Below are positions 62,725 through 64,000 of a stretch of 64,000 nt of DNA, in pieces (positions within the stretch are counted from its first letter, which is position 1; every line of letters starts with the position of its first letter). This DNA is from Tritrichomonas musculus. Its lineage: Eukaryota; Parabasalia; Tritrichomonadida; Tritrichomonadidae. The position numbers were made by a program, and so were the translations under genes. Location: contig JAPFFF010000040.1 of the NCBI GenBank assembly GCA_039105265.1, positions 310,001 to 374,000 on the forward strand. The letters run 5' to 3'. The notes under the pieces were generated by a model that saw nothing but the letters and a program-made list of their open reading frames with translations, was not told the DNA's origin and did no database searches.

Positions 62725-63045
62725 ATGGTATCAGCTTTTCCACAAAGACCGAACATCTGGAATTATACATATTTGCAAATTTTTATAAGCCAAATGCATA
62801 CATTTATCCCAAACAGTCATCCTTTTTGCATTATTGATGATGATAATAGCCAAAGGAAATTATACTTTCACTTCCATGATTCTAACAATCCTGATAATAA
62901 AATTAAAATTCTTATTTTAAAGTCAATTTATGTTTACTTATCTTTGAACTTTTTAAAAGATAGCTTTGAGATTGAGAAAAAAGTTTTCTATTCTTCAATT
63001 GGCGCCAAAAAAGTTGAAAACAGTCGAACTTCAAAATCTTGTTAA
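62725..63045 (+). CDS. Hypothetical protein or gene fragment (106 aa)
   Basis: ATG at 62725 after a purine-rich run. The product (MVSAFPQRPNIWNYTYLQIF; SHPFCIIDDDNSQRKLYFHF; KILILKSIYVYLSLNFLKDS) has a balanced composition with possible beta strands and ends TSKSC. No family recognised. A further open stretch in the same strand follows at 63,165. These may be parts of one gene interrupted by an intron or decay. Confidence 0.35.
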   Translation: MVSAFPQRPNIWNYTYLQIFISQMHTFIPNSHPFCIIDDDNSQRKLYFHFHDSNNPDNKIKILILKSIYVYLSLNFLKDSFEIEKKVFYSSIGAKKVENSRTSKSC

Positions 63046-63164
63046 ATTTTAAAAAAAGTTTTCATGAAATCAGTGTAGGATCACAGATTTTGTTAAATAA
63101 ATATTAAATGGTTTAAAGTTCTAAATATGAATTTTAAAAAAATTGTTAATTTTTTTTTTTTTTC

Positions 63165-63407
63165 AAAGTTTATAAATCCACCAGGTCTTCCGTTAAACCA
63201 GTCTACAGAAATGACTTACAAATATCACAAAACTTTTTTTCTGTAGTTAAATCAAAAAGGATTCAATCTATAGATGATTTCAAAAGAGAAGAAGATAAAG
63301 GTTATTTAAAATACGTATTAAAATATAAAACGTATTACATAATAGGTTGCGTTTTTATTTTACCTTATTCAAAATTCATTCTTTTCCGAATGGTGATTTT
63401 TCGATAG
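63165..63407 (+). pseudogene. Open stretch without start, possible exon or remnant
   Basis: An 80-codon open stretch with no ATG at its head, directly after a long T-run and an AG (ttttttttcaaag), which would suit an intron acceptor. It reads RSSVKPVYRNDLQISQNFFS, then RIQSIDDFKREEDKGYLKYV. It may continue the 62725-63045 frame or be an unrelated remnant. Family unknown. Confidence 0.25.
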
Positions 63408-63824
63408 ATGGTACATACTTGGCACAACATGGACAATAAAAGAAAACTTTGTAACTGACATCTTTAATGGCATGTTTCAACAACACAAGTTTTCCGATTG
63501 CTTTTGCATTTGGTAATATTGAAAATGCCAATTTATACCGTTTGTTACCGAATACTGTCAAAGGTCAAAAAAACATTGAATTTCCAAATAAATGATTAGA
63601 TACCCACCAAAGAAAATCTTTATCGGAGATTTGTGATGAATTTAAAATGAAACATTTATGTTGAGTAGCTACTTATGATCTTTTTTACAAAAGTGCAAAA
63701 AAGTTCCAGACTTTTTCTCTTTTGAAATAAAAAATTATGTGTACTGTTGTCAGTAGACTTCACTTTTTGTACCAACCTTGTTCTACAAAGAACGATAGAA
63801 AAAATACAAGGTTTGTACAATGTA
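63408..63824. other. Spacer at the window end
   Basis: A minus frame at 63376-63561 (61 codons, non-ATG start; contains CPCCAKYVP) is weak. Nothing else recognised before the 176-bp repeat. Confidence 0.35.
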
Positions 63825-64000
63825 TTTTTTATTGAAAATATTGAATACATAAAACAATCATATCTCTGAAAAAAGATAATATACTAAATAATTTTTTGTG
63901 AATAAATAAAATATCAATTAAATTATTTAATAAAACCATTTTTGTAAAAGTAAAATGCAATTTTTAAAAATCATTTTTGGCAAAGGTGAAATGATTGACC
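63825..64000 (-). repeat. Dispersed 176-bp repeat, copy 2
   Basis: The reverse complement matches 26101-26276 without gaps at about 95 percent by eye. The inner border is sharp, after the A-run; the outer border coincides with the window end, so the repeat may be longer. Confidence 0.8.

Overview
The window looks like nuclear DNA of a parabasalid protist, most likely Tritrichomonas or a close relative. The evidence is the very AT-rich spacers, mostly uninterrupted genes, short 5' leaders with TCACT-type initiator motifs, a Maverick/Polinton fragment, and families expanded in this group: BspA-like LRR_5 proteins, DUF3447/ankyrin-like proteins, a BTB-like/RCC1 protein, kinases and pseudokinases. 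The species call is inferred from family content; no rRNA marker is present.

Layout. 1-2.75 kb: end part of a Maverick/Polinton (packaging ATPase, a conserved 381-aa element protein and two small proteins, all on the minus strand). 2.89-5.66 kb: a 17-bp minisatellite with 255-bp higher-order repeats. 5.76-7.88 kb: an intact-looking hAT transposase gene. 7.96-9.46 kb: a 24-bp and an 18-bp minisatellite, running into a decayed coiled-coil gene (9.46-10.22 kb). 10.8-15.9 kb: DEDDy 3'-5' exonuclease, RCC1 protein, EF-hand protein. 16.6-17.7 kb: a 23-bp minisatellite followed by a 145-bp element with perfect inverted ends. 19.5-23.4 kb: one unknown gene, a decayed kinase, a tRNA-Leu-like relic and a tRNA-Glu. 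23.5-31.7 kb: BspA-like protein, split DUF3447/BspA gene, frameshifted BspA-kinase and a bacterial-type GNAT acetyltransferase. 32.4-38.2 kb: gene desert with AT-only low-complexity blocks and one GC-rich island. 38.2-39.4 kb: a third repeat-tailed decayed locus. 40.9-51.4 kb: serine-hydrolase-like membrane protein, a P-element-like transposase between crossed inverted repeats, a frameshifted DUF3447 gene and a frameshifted pseudokinase. 52-61.7 kb: mostly conserved host genes (ribosomal P2, AAAP amino-acid transporter, MATE exporter, CAMK-like kinase). The last 2.3 kb holds weak open stretches and a 176-bp repeat that also occurs inverted at 26.1 kb.

The housekeeping and signalling genes look intact. 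The family-expansion genes (BspA, DUF3447, pseudokinase, coiled-coil) repeatedly show one frameshift or a few stops, so the window mixes a working gene set with gene-family turnover. I did not find a clear unknown multi-gene system. The strongest unexplained signals are the repeat-tailed loci next to transposases, the crossed inverted repeats around the P-like transposase, and the gap-free 176-bp inverted repeat pair. Several open reading frames start only at TTG when extended to the limit; for those I chose the first credible ATG or say that none is visible.
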